A DNA stretch of 46,333 nt from Richelia sp. SL_2_1 (GTDB lineage: Bacteria > Cyanobacteriota > Cyanobacteriia > Cyanobacteriales > Nostocaceae): assembly GCA_012033205.1 (NCBI GenBank), contig JAAUSO010000036.1, positions 1-46,333 on the forward strand, given 5' to 3'. The notes under the pieces are model-generated. The model was not told the origin of the DNA, made no database searches, and worked only from the letters and a program-made list of their open reading frames with translations. Of the stretch, positions 27,931-36,104 are shown piece after piece. Numbering within the stretch: position 1 is the first letter of the stretch; each line of letters begins with the position of its first letter. The position numbers were made by a program, and so were the translations under genes.

Positions 27931-30588
27931 ATGACTTCTACTGCTGAGTTACCAACTTCTGTTGGTGCAAACTTGATTCAAAATGAAAATACTGATGCTC
28001 CTAAAGGCGATCCATTGAAAACGGCTACAGGGGTTTATATTACAGTACACGGTCATTTCTATCAGCCACCAAGAGAAAACCCTTATTTAAACGCCATTGA
28101 GCGGCAACCGGGTGCTGCACCGTTTCACAATTGGAACGAACGGATTCATCACGAATGTTATCGTCCAAATGCCTTTGCCAGAATTTTAAATGAGCATGGT
28201 GAAGTTACGGGGATCGTAAATAATTTCGAGTATATGAGCTTCAATATCGGCCCAACCTTGATGTCATGGTTGCAAAACTACGATATTGACGTATATCAGC
28301 GAATTATCGACGCAGATCGCAAAAGTAACGAGCATCTCAACGGTCATGGTAACGCGATCGCGCAAGTATATAATCACATTATTATGCCGTTGGCTAGCGA
28401 ACGCGATAAATATTCACAAATTCGTTGGGGTAAAGCAGATTTCCGTTTTCGTTTTGGACGCTCCCCCGAAGGAATGTGGTTGGCTGAAGCTGCTGTCGAT
28501 TATGCAACGCTAGAAGCTTTAGTTGCTGAAGGTATTCGCTTTATTGTGCTTGCACCTTCCCAAGCCGAGCGTTGTCGTTTGATCCCGACATCTTCTGATC
28601 CGGAATCGGAATGGCACGAAGTTGGGGGAAATCAAATCGATCCCACTCGTCCTTATCGCTGTTATTTACCAGGAAATGAGTCAGAACGCCAATATATTGA
28701 TATCTTTTTCTATGATGGTCCGATTTCGCGAGACATGGGTTTTAGCGATGTAGTCTATAATTCGAGCCACTTTGCGGGACGTATCGGTGCAGCTATTCGT
28801 GGCGATCGTCGTCAGTCTCAAGTAATTTCGGTGGCTACCGATGGGGAAACTTTCGGACACCATAAAAAGGGTACTGAGAAAACTTTGGCTTATGCTTTTA
28901 CAAAAGAATTTTCTCATCGGGGTTGGACGGTAACTAATTTTGCTCACTATCTCAGTTTAAATACTCCCACATGGGAAGTTGAGTTAAAACCTGTTACAGC
29001 CTGGAGTTGCGCTCACGGTGTCGATCGATGGCAAGATGATTGTGGTTGTGGTGGTGCGCCGAATTGGCATTTAAAATGGCGCAGACCTTTGCGTGATACT
29101 CTTAATTGGCTGCGGGATCGACTTGTGGAGGTATACGAGGAAGAAGGGAGCAAGTTTTTTTCTGATCCTTGGAAAACACGAGATGAATATATAGAAATTG
29201 TATTAGACCGCAGTGCGAATAATATTTCCAGCTTCCTGAATCGGCATCAAAAACATCAGCTACAAGCATCGGAACAGGTAGACGCTTTACGTTTATTAGA
29301 AATGCAGCGTCACTCATTATTGATGTTTACCAGTTGCGGATGGTTTTTTGAAGAAATTTCCCGTCCCGAAGGAACTCAAATTCTCCGTTATGCTTCCCGC
29401 GCTATGGAATTAGCAGCGGAAGTTGCTGGGGTTCAATTGGAAAAAGGTTTCCTCAAAAGACTTGATCAGGCTCCGAGCAATATTGATGGTTTTAGAACGG
29501 GGGCTGAAGTTTATCGTCAGTTAGTGTTACCTTCCCAAATTAGTTTTAAACAAGTTGCCGCCCACCACGCAATTACCTCGTTATTTAATGGACATCCATC
29601 TGTAGAGAGAATATCAGGGTTTGTTGACACGAAAGACAACGATAATGATTCGGATATCTATCAAAAACAGGTTTATTGCTATACAGCGAATGAATTAGAT
29701 TATCAACTGCAACGTTTGGGTTCTCTAACGTTGGCAATCGGACATTTAAAGTTGGTATCGGAAGTGACATGGGAAAGTCAGCAAATGACATTTGCCGTAT
29801 TGCATTTGGGAGGTTGGGATTTTCACTGCTGTATTCAACCGTTTGAAGGGAAACGTAATTATACCCAACTTAAAGATAAGCTGTTAAGTGCTTTGCAGCA
29901 GGGAAGTATGGCTCATATTATTTTAATCATGACCCAGCTATTTGGCGAAGAATCCTTCAATTTACAAAATTTGTTCGCCGAGGAACGTCATCGATTAATG
30001 CGGTTATTGAGTCGAGAAACCTTAACAAGAGTAGACCAACTTTATACTCAAATGTATCGGGATAATTACGGAGTGTTGATGGCATTCCACCGAGATGGAT
30101 TAGAAGCACCCAAAGAATTACAGGCAGCAGCAGAAATTGCTTTGGAATATCGGTGTATGATGACATTGCGTACTCTTGAACAGGATATTGACGAAGCGCA
30201 ATCAAGTTGGAATCATCTGGTAGAATTAGAGGCGATCGCCAATGAAGCGAAACATTTACGCTGTCACTTGAATTTGCTGGAAGGAAAGCAGATACTTGAG
30301 GGATTGAGTTTGCGTTTATTGTGGCAGTTATTGTACGATACCAACGGCAGTTTTGATTTTCACATTCAGCGGTTGGAAAAATTGATTGAAGTTGAAGAAA
30401 AGTTAAATTTAGGCATTTCTTTAGAACGTTCTCAAGAATTATACTTTAGTTGTTTACACAGTGAAATACTGCCTAAATCTATCAATGAAATTTTCAACAA
30501 TAGAGATAAAAATCAATTGCGTCAACTTTTGAAATTGGGACATAAATTAAAGGTTGATGTTAGTTGTTGGTTGAGTCAGTTGAATTAG
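27931..30588 (+). CDS. Glycoside hydrolase family 57 protein with DUF3536
   Basis: This 885-residue protein has a GH57 catalytic barrel. Motifs in order: VHGHFYQPPREN, NNFEYMSFNIGP, the probable nucleophile Glu in EGMWLAEAAVD, and the probable acid/base Asp in VATDGETFGHH. The C-terminal half, including RPLRDTLNWLRDRLVEVYEE and the helical end, corresponds to DUF3536. GH57 enzymes act on alpha-glucans (amylase, branching or transferase activities). The exact reaction of this subgroup is not established to my knowledge; glycogen metabolism is the likely setting. It is followed after 33 bases by a palindromic terminator. Confidence 0.92.
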   Translation: MTSTAELPTSVGANLIQNENTDAPKGDPLKTATGVYITVHGHFYQPPRENPYLNAIERQPGAAPFHNWNERIHHECYRPNAFARILNEHGEVTGIVNNFEYMSFNIGPTLMSWLQNYDIDVYQRIIDADRKSNEHLNGHGNAIAQVYNHIIMPLASERDKYSQIRWGKADFRFRFGRSPEGMWLAEAAVDYATLEALVAEGIRFIVLAPSQAERCRLIPTSSDPESEWHEVGGNQIDPTRPYRCYLPGNESERQYIDIFFYDGPISRDMGFSDVVYNSSHFAGRIGAAIRGDRRQSQVISVATDGETFGHHKKGTEKTLAYAFTKEFSHRGWTVTNFAHYLSLNTPTWEVELKPVTAWSCAHGVDRWQDDCGCGGAPNWHLKWRRPLRDTLNWLRDRLVEVYEEEGSKFFSDPWKTRDEYIEIVLDRSANNISSFLNRHQKHQLQASEQVDALRLLEMQRHSLLMFTSCGWFFEEISRPEGTQILRYASRAMELAAEVAGVQLEKGFLKRLDQAPSNIDGFRTGAEVYRQLVLPSQISFKQVAAHHAITSLFNGHPSVERISGFVDTKDNDNDSDIYQKQVYCYTANELDYQLQRLGSLTLAIGHLKLVSEVTWESQQMTFAVLHLGGWDFHCCIQPFEGKRNYTQLKDKLLSALQQGSMAHIILIMTQLFGEESFNLQNLFAEERHRLMRLLSRETLTRVDQLYTQMYRDNYGVLMAFHRDGLEAPKELQAAAEIALEYRCMMTLRTLEQDIDEAQSSWNHLVELEAIANEAKHLRCHLNLLEGKQILEGLSLRLLWQLLYDTNGSFDFHIQRLEKLIEVEEKLNLGISLERSQELYFSCLHSEILPKSINEIFNNRDKNQLRQLLKLGHKLKVDVSCWLSQLN

Positions 30589-30617
30589 AAATGTAGGATT
30601 TATTAATTGTGTATGAT

Positions 30618-30647
30618 GTAGAGACGTTGCAATGCAACGTCTTTTTT
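30618..30647 (+). terminator. Palindromic terminator behind the GH57 gene
   Basis: AGACGTTGCA-A-TGCAACGTCT is perfectly self-complementary and is followed by six T. Its left end GTAGAGACG belongs to the palindrome family of 20185 and 20247, so a repeat seems to serve as terminator here. Confidence 0.75.
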
Positions 30648-30702
30648 AGATTGTTGAGAAAAAATGTAATATTTAATTAACCTGAATTCGACGAATAGTT
30701 TC

Positions 30703-30765
30703 AGAAGTCGGGTTTTTATGATGATTGTTTGCACAGCCCAGATTTCTCTTAAAAACCCGACTTCT
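30703..30765. repeat. AGAAGTCGGGTTTTTA palindromic element, copy 2
   Basis: The left arm AGAAGTCGGGTTTTTA and right arm TTAAAAACCCGACTTCT enclose a loop of about 30 bases. It lies between the convergent GH57 and HNH genes. The rest of the 414-bp gap holds no gene. Confidence 0.85.
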
Positions 30766-31002
30766 AACCCCACGAATAATCGAGGTTTTACAGTATCATA
30801 ATCATTTAAACCGAATCGAAGCAATGAACATCGAACTCACGTTAATTAATGTGAATTTACTTTTGACTGGGATAAGTCGGGGTTAAATCCTCGACTGAAA
30901 GCATGATAACTGTTAACTGATTTAAACTATCAATATCCCGTTTTGTTTCACTTCGACTGAGCTGGGTAAAGAAGTAAAATAATTCGTATCACAATAGTAA
31001 AC

Positions 31003-31245
31003 TCAATCAAAATAACGTCGAAACCGATTATCAATATTATCGCCCTTTTGACGATTGCAGGTAAAGCACAAAGTTTGTAAATTACTGATATCGTTTGAAC
31101 CACCACGCCCTAAAGGGATAATATGATCAATAGTTAATTGACTTTCTGCATTTTGTTTACCGCAGCTTTGACACTGGTAATTATTGCGTTCAAATACATA
31201 TTTTCTGACTACTGAGGGGATAGGAATACGCGGTGTTTTGCTCAT
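31003..31245 (-). CDS. HNH endonuclease
   Basis: This 80-residue single-domain HNH nuclease shows two zinc-type Cys pairs (CQSCGKQ and CFTCNRQKGD). Between them is the catalytic core LTIDHIIPLGRGGSNDISNL, with the His pair and Asn of the HNH motif. The start KTPRIPIPSVVRKYVFERNN is typical for stand-alone cyanobacterial HNH proteins. It overlaps the end of the upstream gene by 56 bp on the same strand. There is no methyltransferase or phage gene nearby, so its role (repair, mobile relic or defence) is open. Confidence 0.88.
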   Translation of the reverse strand: MSKTPRIPIPSVVRKYVFERNNYQCQSCGKQNAESQLTIDHIIPLGRGGSNDISNLQTLCFTCNRQKGDNIDNRFRRYFD

Positions 31246-31756
31246 TGTTTTGCTGATTAATATTAATATTTGGGAAAGCTATTGTGTCTATATAATTGAT
31301 TTTTGTAGGTATTGTTGTGGGTGTTTCTTCAGTTTCTAATTCTTGGAAAGAATAATTTAATAAGACTTTTAAGTCAAAAGATTGATGATGATGATTTTCT
31401 TTGTCAGATAAGTCATCAAATGTATGATTATTAATTATTTGCAATGTTGACGAAAAATTTAAAATAACTCTGAGTTGCAATTTATCGACTTGTTTAATTT
31501 TATCAAATGCAATCAATTCGCATTGAATATCTTTTTTTAACCCAAACTTCCATTCGATGCGGTTAAATATTCCGTGGTTATTTATTTCTCGAAAATATTT
31601 TTTCAAAAATAGATTTTTACGACAAAAGTTTAAATCATTCTTTCTTGGTTGAAAATCTTTAACAATATTATTTTTAATTTGATTGGCGTTAAAAACCATA
31701 TTGTTTAATAGAAGAAACTCGCTGTCTGCAATCAAAGATTCAAGTTGACAATCCAT
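31190..31756 (-). CDS. Hypothetical protein, possible distant KGK-family member
   Basis: This 188-residue protein is not recognised with certainty. Its first 35 residues (ADSEFLLLNNMVFNANQIKN) and a later patch (CELIAFDKIKQVDKLQLRVI) resemble in spacing the start and the CEIL...KGKIR block of the KGK protein at 32035, so it may be a diverged paralogue. The middle carries a His-rich KENHHHQS. Its last 18 codons overlap the HNH gene in another frame. One lost A in CAAAAC near 31250 would explain that and would otherwise give a TGA overlapping the HNH ATG. Confidence 0.5.
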   Translation of the reverse strand: MDCQLESLIADSEFLLLNNMVFNANQIKNNIVKDFQPRKNDLNFCRKNLFLKKYFREINNHGIFNRIEWKFGLKKDIQCELIAFDKIKQVDKLQLRVILNFSSTLQIINNHTFDDLSDKENHHHQSFDLKVLLNYSFQELETEETPTTIPTKINYIDTIAFPNININQQNNEQNTAYSYPLSSQKICI

Positions 31757-31798
31757 ACTTAATTTAGAATTTTTAGATTTGTATTTGTGGATAATTTA

Positions 31799-31875
31799 TT
31801 GCATCACATTTTTTTGAATGCGAATCCGTCACTAATTTTTCATCTCTCTATTGATGTGATGCAAAAAAGAGATGA
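31799..31875. other. Interleaved inverted repeats (possible pseudoknot)
   Basis: Arm A TTGCATCACAT (31799-31809) pairs with ATGTGATGCAA (31854-31864). Arm B TCATCTCT (31840-31847), lying in the loop of A, pairs with AGAGATGA (31868-31875). The A-B-A'-B' order is that of an H-type pseudoknot. It lies upstream of the minus-strand gene ending at 31190. Confidence 0.4.
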
Positions 31876-31923
31876 TATCTGTTTAATTTAATGTAATTCT
31901 CTGTTAAACCCAGAGACGGAAAT

Positions 31924-31995
31924 AAGATTAATTAATAAATTTATTAATTAATTGGTTTATTAATTGGTTTATTAATTAATTTATTTATTTGTTTA
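31924..31995. repeat. ATTAATT-type low-complexity run
   Basis: Alternating TTAATTAATAAATTTATT and ATTGGTTTATTA units form an AT-only tandem array behind the KGK gene. It carries no coding signal and is most likely slippage-derived. Confidence 0.6.
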
Positions 31996-32034
31996 AGATA
32001 TTCCAAGAAAAACGACTTGAAGCTATTTGATATT

Positions 32035-32475
32035 TTATGCAGCATATCTTATCTCATCAAAAGATAATTGAGGCTGTTTAATTTCATTTTCTTCAGATAA
32101 AAATTCTAAATCAAACTGAATTTGAACTCTTTGATTAGAACCTTTATCATTGGGGTAAAAATTGATAAATGAATTGCTTCTAATTTTTCCTTTCTGCCAA
32201 CTTTTAGCACCAAGTCGGAGAATCTCACAATCATTCCCTTCTTCTGGTGAAGATAAGGTGACGCTGATATTACAGGAATTAAAAGAATTATTAATTAAAT
32301 CGTATATTCTTTCTCTGCTATTACAACCATTATTTTCTTTTGTGAGAAGATAGTTGACTTTTTCCCACAATTCATTTTCTAACTGTTGCTTAAACTGACT
32401 AAATTTGAGCAAGCTACCTTTGTAAGACAAAACATCATCGTCGTTGCAACTCAAAGGTTTGAATTTACTTTTCAT
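32035..32475 (-). CDS. KGK-domain family protein
   Basis: This 146-residue protein contains CEILRLGAKSWQKGKIRSN; the W-x-KGK-x-R core names the cyanobacterial KGK family. The N-terminal DDDVLSYKGSLLKFSQFKQQ and the acidic end LEFLSEENEIKQPQLSFDE also fit the family as I know it. There are no membrane segments. The function of KGK proteins is unknown. It follows the dynamin-like gene by 82 bp on the same strand and may be co-transcribed with it. Confidence 0.8.
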   Translation of the reverse strand: MKSKFKPLSCNDDDVLSYKGSLLKFSQFKQQLENELWEKVNYLLTKENNGCNSRERIYDLINNSFNSCNISVTLSSPEEGNDCEILRLGAKSWQKGKIRSNSFINFYPNDKGSNQRVQIQFDLEFLSEENEIKQPQLSFDEIRYAA

Positions 32476-32557
32476 CTCAGTCTATTAATTTAGGATAAGT
32501 TTCAATTAAGTTACCAATATTTTTCTGATATCTCTGTCACAGAAACAACATCAATCG

Positions 32558-35080
32558 TTAAGGTTCGATAATTTGGGCTATATTTTCAGCATAACCGTTG
32601 TTTTCAGATAATGTACTATCTACTATTTCTGTCTCTACTGACTCGATGGTGGGTAATAAATGCTCGTAGAGTTGCATCGCTTCCAAGCAAAGGTTGATAC
32701 CGGAAGTCGATTGGTTGAAGGCGGCAATTTTTTCAGAAACAGCATCTAAGAGTAGTTTGTTGTGAGCAATCTTCTCTTGAGCTTCTTTTTGCAAAGTTTC
32801 CTCTAAATAAGCCCGTGCTTTGGGATATTGTTGTAAAATTTCATCACTCTTGATTTCTGCCATTGGCAAAAGCTGAGTTTTAAAACTTTGATTAATCGTT
32901 TGACGGAAGGTTATACGAATCGTTTTACTGACTTTTGGTTCAAAATCTAGCTTTAATAATTGTCTAATTGCAGCTTCCGCATCTACCATACTTTCACAAT
33001 CGTAAGCTTGAGAAGTTTGCTGTAAAGTTTGGCGAAACTGATATATTGAAAAAGTACCTTCATCGTAAAATCTAGGACTTTCTCTGACAAATCTATCGCA
33101 TTCTACCCGCGCTGCATTTTTTAAAGCTAGAGCAATCTGCTGTTTTAAATTCTCTAATTCTTGTTCCAAACCTCCATCATTACCTAATAAACGGTATAGT
33201 TGACGATAATATTCGGCTTTACTAATTCTTTCATTTAAACGTTGAAAGAAACGGGCAACAATATCCTCGGAAGACTTTACTAAAATATCTTCCAACTGAT
33301 TTGATAAATAATACAATGCTTCTACTAAAATAGCAATCAAAGGTGCTGTTGCATTCCGAGGATGACTCAAAGTCGCACGTTTATAAGTATCCGCAACAGA
33401 GAAAGTTTCTAACAATTCATCCAAACGGTGAATCATTAACGATCGCAATCCCTTAAAATCGGCTTCAAAGCTATGGCAGGCATTGGTTACCACCTGATTA
33501 ACTTCTGCTGCAATATGGTTGCGAAAATCATTCCCGACTTGTTGTAATTGCTGATTGAGACGTTGCAATTCCTGAGCTTTCATTGCCTCAATTTCTTGTG
33601 GTTGACTGTCTAAATTTCGCTGTATATCTTGATAGTATTTCTTCAGTTTAATACAAACATCTTCTAAATCGTCAGCCAAGTTTTTAAATAGCTGGGAACG
33701 TTTTTCTTGAGTAAGATAGCGAGTAATAGCTGTTTTAAAATCCTCAACACCACTATCTTGAATTAATTGATTAATTAACAAGTTTCCTTGCTCTGATAAA
33801 ATTCTCACATAATTCTGATTTCGACTTTCAAAATTATTTACAGAAATCCGAAATTTATCGGCAGATAACTTACCAGAAGCAGTACAATAACGCAGAAATT
33901 CGTAAACAAACTGCGGCGTTTCTTCTTCTAATTCTGCTGTATGATTTGTTTGATTATCTGTTTGATTACTAGTTTGATTATTAGTTTGATTATTAGTTTG
34001 ATGAATTTTACCAGCAAAAACCGAATCTAAACCAAACCGATCTTTTTGACTTGTTTGTTTAATCTGACTACCATAAAATCCTAACAATCCACTGGTTTTA
34101 AAAACCCTACTACCATCCTGAAACTGGGTACTAATTAAATTATCTAGTCTTTGTCTCAAGTCGGTATTGTACCAACTTTCATCAATCCGATTGAAAACGT
34201 AAAAAACCCTATCCCTAATTCCTGGATTATTACGAATTACTTCTAAAAGTTGAGTTTCAGCCTTTGTCATATCACCCATTGACGCAGGTTTTAAAACACA
34301 GACTACCGCAGAAGTATCGGGATGCTGAATTTTTGTATAAGTCAACTGTGCATCTTTTTCCACCGGCGCATCAATACCCGGCGTATCAATAATTACGTTA
34401 CCATCTTGTAACAGACGATGGTTGCAATAATATTCAATTCGCTTCAAAACTGCACTATTACTTCCTCGACGCGCATATCCAGCAGCTTCCTTGAGATTAT
34501 TAAAATTAAATTCTTCCATGGAGTAAGTAGCATTATTTATCGTATGGATATGCTGACGATTTGCCACATACCCCGACAATAATAAAATTAAGGCTTTTGC
34601 TTGTTTAGCACGCTCAGATTTACTTTCACCACCTTCAGAAAGGATGATAGTCTCGCATCCTTTACGCAATAATTCAATTGCATCTTCTTGATTAATATTC
34701 TCAACTTTATGCAATCCCAACTGCTCACATAAAGAAAAAACTTGTTCTCGCACTTCTACTTCACTCAAAAAAGTCAGAACAACTCGCTCATTCTCTGGAT
34801 GTGCATACTCTATTTTGCATTCCGTACCAGTAGCGTGTCCTTCTGCACTATAAAGCAATTCCCGCTCCAAAAGCGCATTAATTAACATTGATTTACCAGC
34901 ACTAAATGCACCCGCAAACACAATCTCAAACTTCGGAGAGATGGCTTTTTTCAAGGAAGTTTGAGTTGGGGTTACATCACAAGAAGCTAAAGAAGGTTCT
35001 TGCTGCAAAAGTTGTAAAATAGTATCTACTTGTTTTTTTAGATTTTGGCAATGAGGCAGCAGTTCTGCCATATGTCGCAT
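32558..35080 (-). CDS. Dynamin-like GTPase
   Basis: This 840-residue bacterial dynamin-like protein carries all GTPase motifs: P-loop GAFSAGKSMLINALL, switch threonine region in SAEGHATGTECK, G3 DTPGID, and G4 NRID. The following 500 residues are long helices (for example YYQDIQRNLDSQPQEIEAMK), matching stalk and trunk. Such proteins bend or repair membranes. Between GTPase and stalk there is a Q-T-N-N repeat (codons around 33949-34004), encoded by a 12-bp tandem repeat. The start is the ATG at 35080 or the one at 35071; an AGGA eight bases before the latter favours it slightly. Confidence 0.9.
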   Translation of the reverse strand: MRHMAELLPHCQNLKKQVDTILQLLQQEPSLASCDVTPTQTSLKKAISPKFEIVFAGAFSAGKSMLINALLERELLYSAEGHATGTECKIEYAHPENERVVLTFLSEVEVREQVFSLCEQLGLHKVENINQEDAIELLRKGCETIILSEGGESKSERAKQAKALILLLSGYVANRQHIHTINNATYSMEEFNFNNLKEAAGYARRGSNSAVLKRIEYYCNHRLLQDGNVIIDTPGIDAPVEKDAQLTYTKIQHPDTSAVVCVLKPASMGDMTKAETQLLEVIRNNPGIRDRVFYVFNRIDESWYNTDLRQRLDNLISTQFQDGSRVFKTSGLLGFYGSQIKQTSQKDRFGLDSVFAGKIHQTNNQTNNQTSNQTDNQTNHTAELEEETPQFVYEFLRYCTASGKLSADKFRISVNNFESRNQNYVRILSEQGNLLINQLIQDSGVEDFKTAITRYLTQEKRSQLFKNLADDLEDVCIKLKKYYQDIQRNLDSQPQEIEAMKAQELQRLNQQLQQVGNDFRNHIAAEVNQVVTNACHSFEADFKGLRSLMIHRLDELLETFSVADTYKRATLSHPRNATAPLIAILVEALYYLSNQLEDILVKSSEDIVARFFQRLNERISKAEYYRQLYRLLGNDGGLEQELENLKQQIALALKNAARVECDRFVRESPRFYDEGTFSIYQFRQTLQQTSQAYDCESMVDAEAAIRQLLKLDFEPKVSKTIRITFRQTINQSFKTQLLPMAEIKSDEILQQYPKARAYLEETLQKEAQEKIAHNKLLLDAVSEKIAAFNQSTSGINLCLEAMQLYEHLLPTIESVETEIVDSTLSENNGYAENIAQIIEP
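33949..34004. repeat. 12-bp tandem repeat inside the dynamin-like gene
   Basis: TTTGATTATTAG-type units occur about 4.6 times. Because 12 is a multiple of three they stay in frame and encode repeated Q-T-N-N. The array is placed at a domain border and its copy number is likely to vary between strains. Confidence 0.9.
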
Positions 35081-35451
35081 CCTGATAAGATTAACTAGAA
35101 GCTTTTGCGTATATTCTAAAAATGTTTTATTGGATACGCTTCCGTAAACTTACTGAGAATATTTCTAATTGATAAAGAAACCCAACTTTCTACAGATCAT
35201 TTTATTCTCTACTAAACAAGTATTAAATACCAGTAAAATCACTTAATAATTTAGTAACTATTAGCAATATGCTCTAAGATTACCTGTCCCTTTTTTCCTC
35301 TTTCAAGAAGCGTACTCTGCGTCTAGAAGGGTTTTTTTAATCGGTAATCTGCTGCTGACAAGGAAATAACTATTGTGTAAATGCAACAAAATGGAAATAC
35401 TATTGATCTAGCTAAACAAGCACATTCCTTACCACAAACCTTTCAAAACGA
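35081..35451. other. Divergent region between the dynamin-like and PPC genes
   Basis: This 371-bp AT-rich region has no gene, repeat or hairpin that I could identify. It should carry the promoters of both flanking genes. Confidence 0.45.
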
Positions 35452-35847
35452 ATGAAAGCTTTTCCCATTAGACTGAAACCCGATACAGATTTACGAAAAA
35501 CTTTAAAAAACTTTGCAGTCGAACAAAATATTCAAGCAGGATTTATTTTAACTGCGATCGGTAGTTTAAAACAAGCAACAATTCGCTTCGCCGATCAAAG
35601 TAATAGTACAGTATTAACCGAAAAATTTGAAATCCTTTCTCTTAACGGTACTTTAGCAACCACAGGGGTACATCTTCACATGGCGATCGCCGACCGTCAT
35701 GGTAAAGTTATTGGTGGACACCTGAGTGATGGTTGCATTGTCTACACTACCGCCGAAATCGTTATTGGTATAATAGAGGATTTTAATTTGTTACGAACTT
35801 TTGATCAACAAACGGGGTTTAATGAGCTTGAAGTTGTATCGTTATAA
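35452..35847 (+). CDS. PPC-domain (DUF296) DNA-binding-like protein
   Basis: This 131-residue protein consists of one PPC domain: a start typical of the family (FPIRLKPDTDLRKTLKNFA), the core GFILTAIGSLKQATIRFA, then GVHLHMAIADRHGKVIGGHL with its metal-binding-type His residues, and a final IVYTTAEIVIGII. In plants the fold occurs in AT-hook proteins; bacterial single-domain members have no settled role. Its stop codon overlaps the palindromic element at 35846. Confidence 0.9.
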   Translation: MKAFPIRLKPDTDLRKTLKNFAVEQNIQAGFILTAIGSLKQATIRFADQSNSTVLTEKFEILSLNGTLATTGVHLHMAIADRHGKVIGGHLSDGCIVYTTAEIVIGIIEDFNLLRTFDQQTGFNELEVVSL

Positions 35848-35908
35848 GTCGGGTTTTTAGGATTAAATATCTGTAACAAAATACAAGCGTCATAAAAACC
35901 CGACTTCT
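35846..35908. repeat. AGAAGTCGGG palindromic element, copy 3, exactly between two stop codons
   Basis: The left arm AAGTCGGGTTTTTA begins inside the TAA of the PPC gene. The right arm TAAAAACCCGACTTCT ends inside the TAG of the small membrane protein on the other strand. The element thus fills the whole gap between two convergent genes and probably acts as a bidirectional terminator. Confidence 0.85.
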
Positions 35909-36083
35909 AAGATGATTTAATATAATTATGACTAGCTATTAGAGAATGTGTTTCTACTTGAGTCATAGGTGCAGGTTTCATTTCTCCACGAAAGTCGAGA
36001 ATTTGGACTATTAGAAGGTAAGCAACAGCTAAAAGTATGGAAATTACACCAGTAATAATTGCGACGATTTTTCCTCTATTCAT
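35907..36083 (-). CDS. 58-residue single-pass membrane protein
   Basis: On the minus strand the ATG at 36083 opens a 58-codon frame. It starts MNRGKIVAIITGVISILLAV and continues AYLLIVQILDFRGEMKPAP, that is, one membrane helix (about residues 6-28) and a short polar tail. I recognise this pattern from small conserved cyanobacterial proteins of unknown role. An AGGGA lies eight bases before the start. It follows the glycosyltransferase at 36105 by 21 bp on the same strand. Its stop lies in the palindromic element. Confidence 0.75.
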   Translation of the reverse strand: MNRGKIVAIITGVISILLAVAYLLIVQILDFRGEMKPAPMTQVETHSLIASHNYIKSS

Positions 36084-36104
36084 GAGTTTTTCCCTAATTA
36101 AAGG

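Noticed and set aside
31003-31245. Homing endonuclease or restriction enzyme
   Set aside because: No intron, intein or methyltransferase is visible; the short single-domain HNH form is common in cyanobacteria, so only HNH nuclease is claimed.
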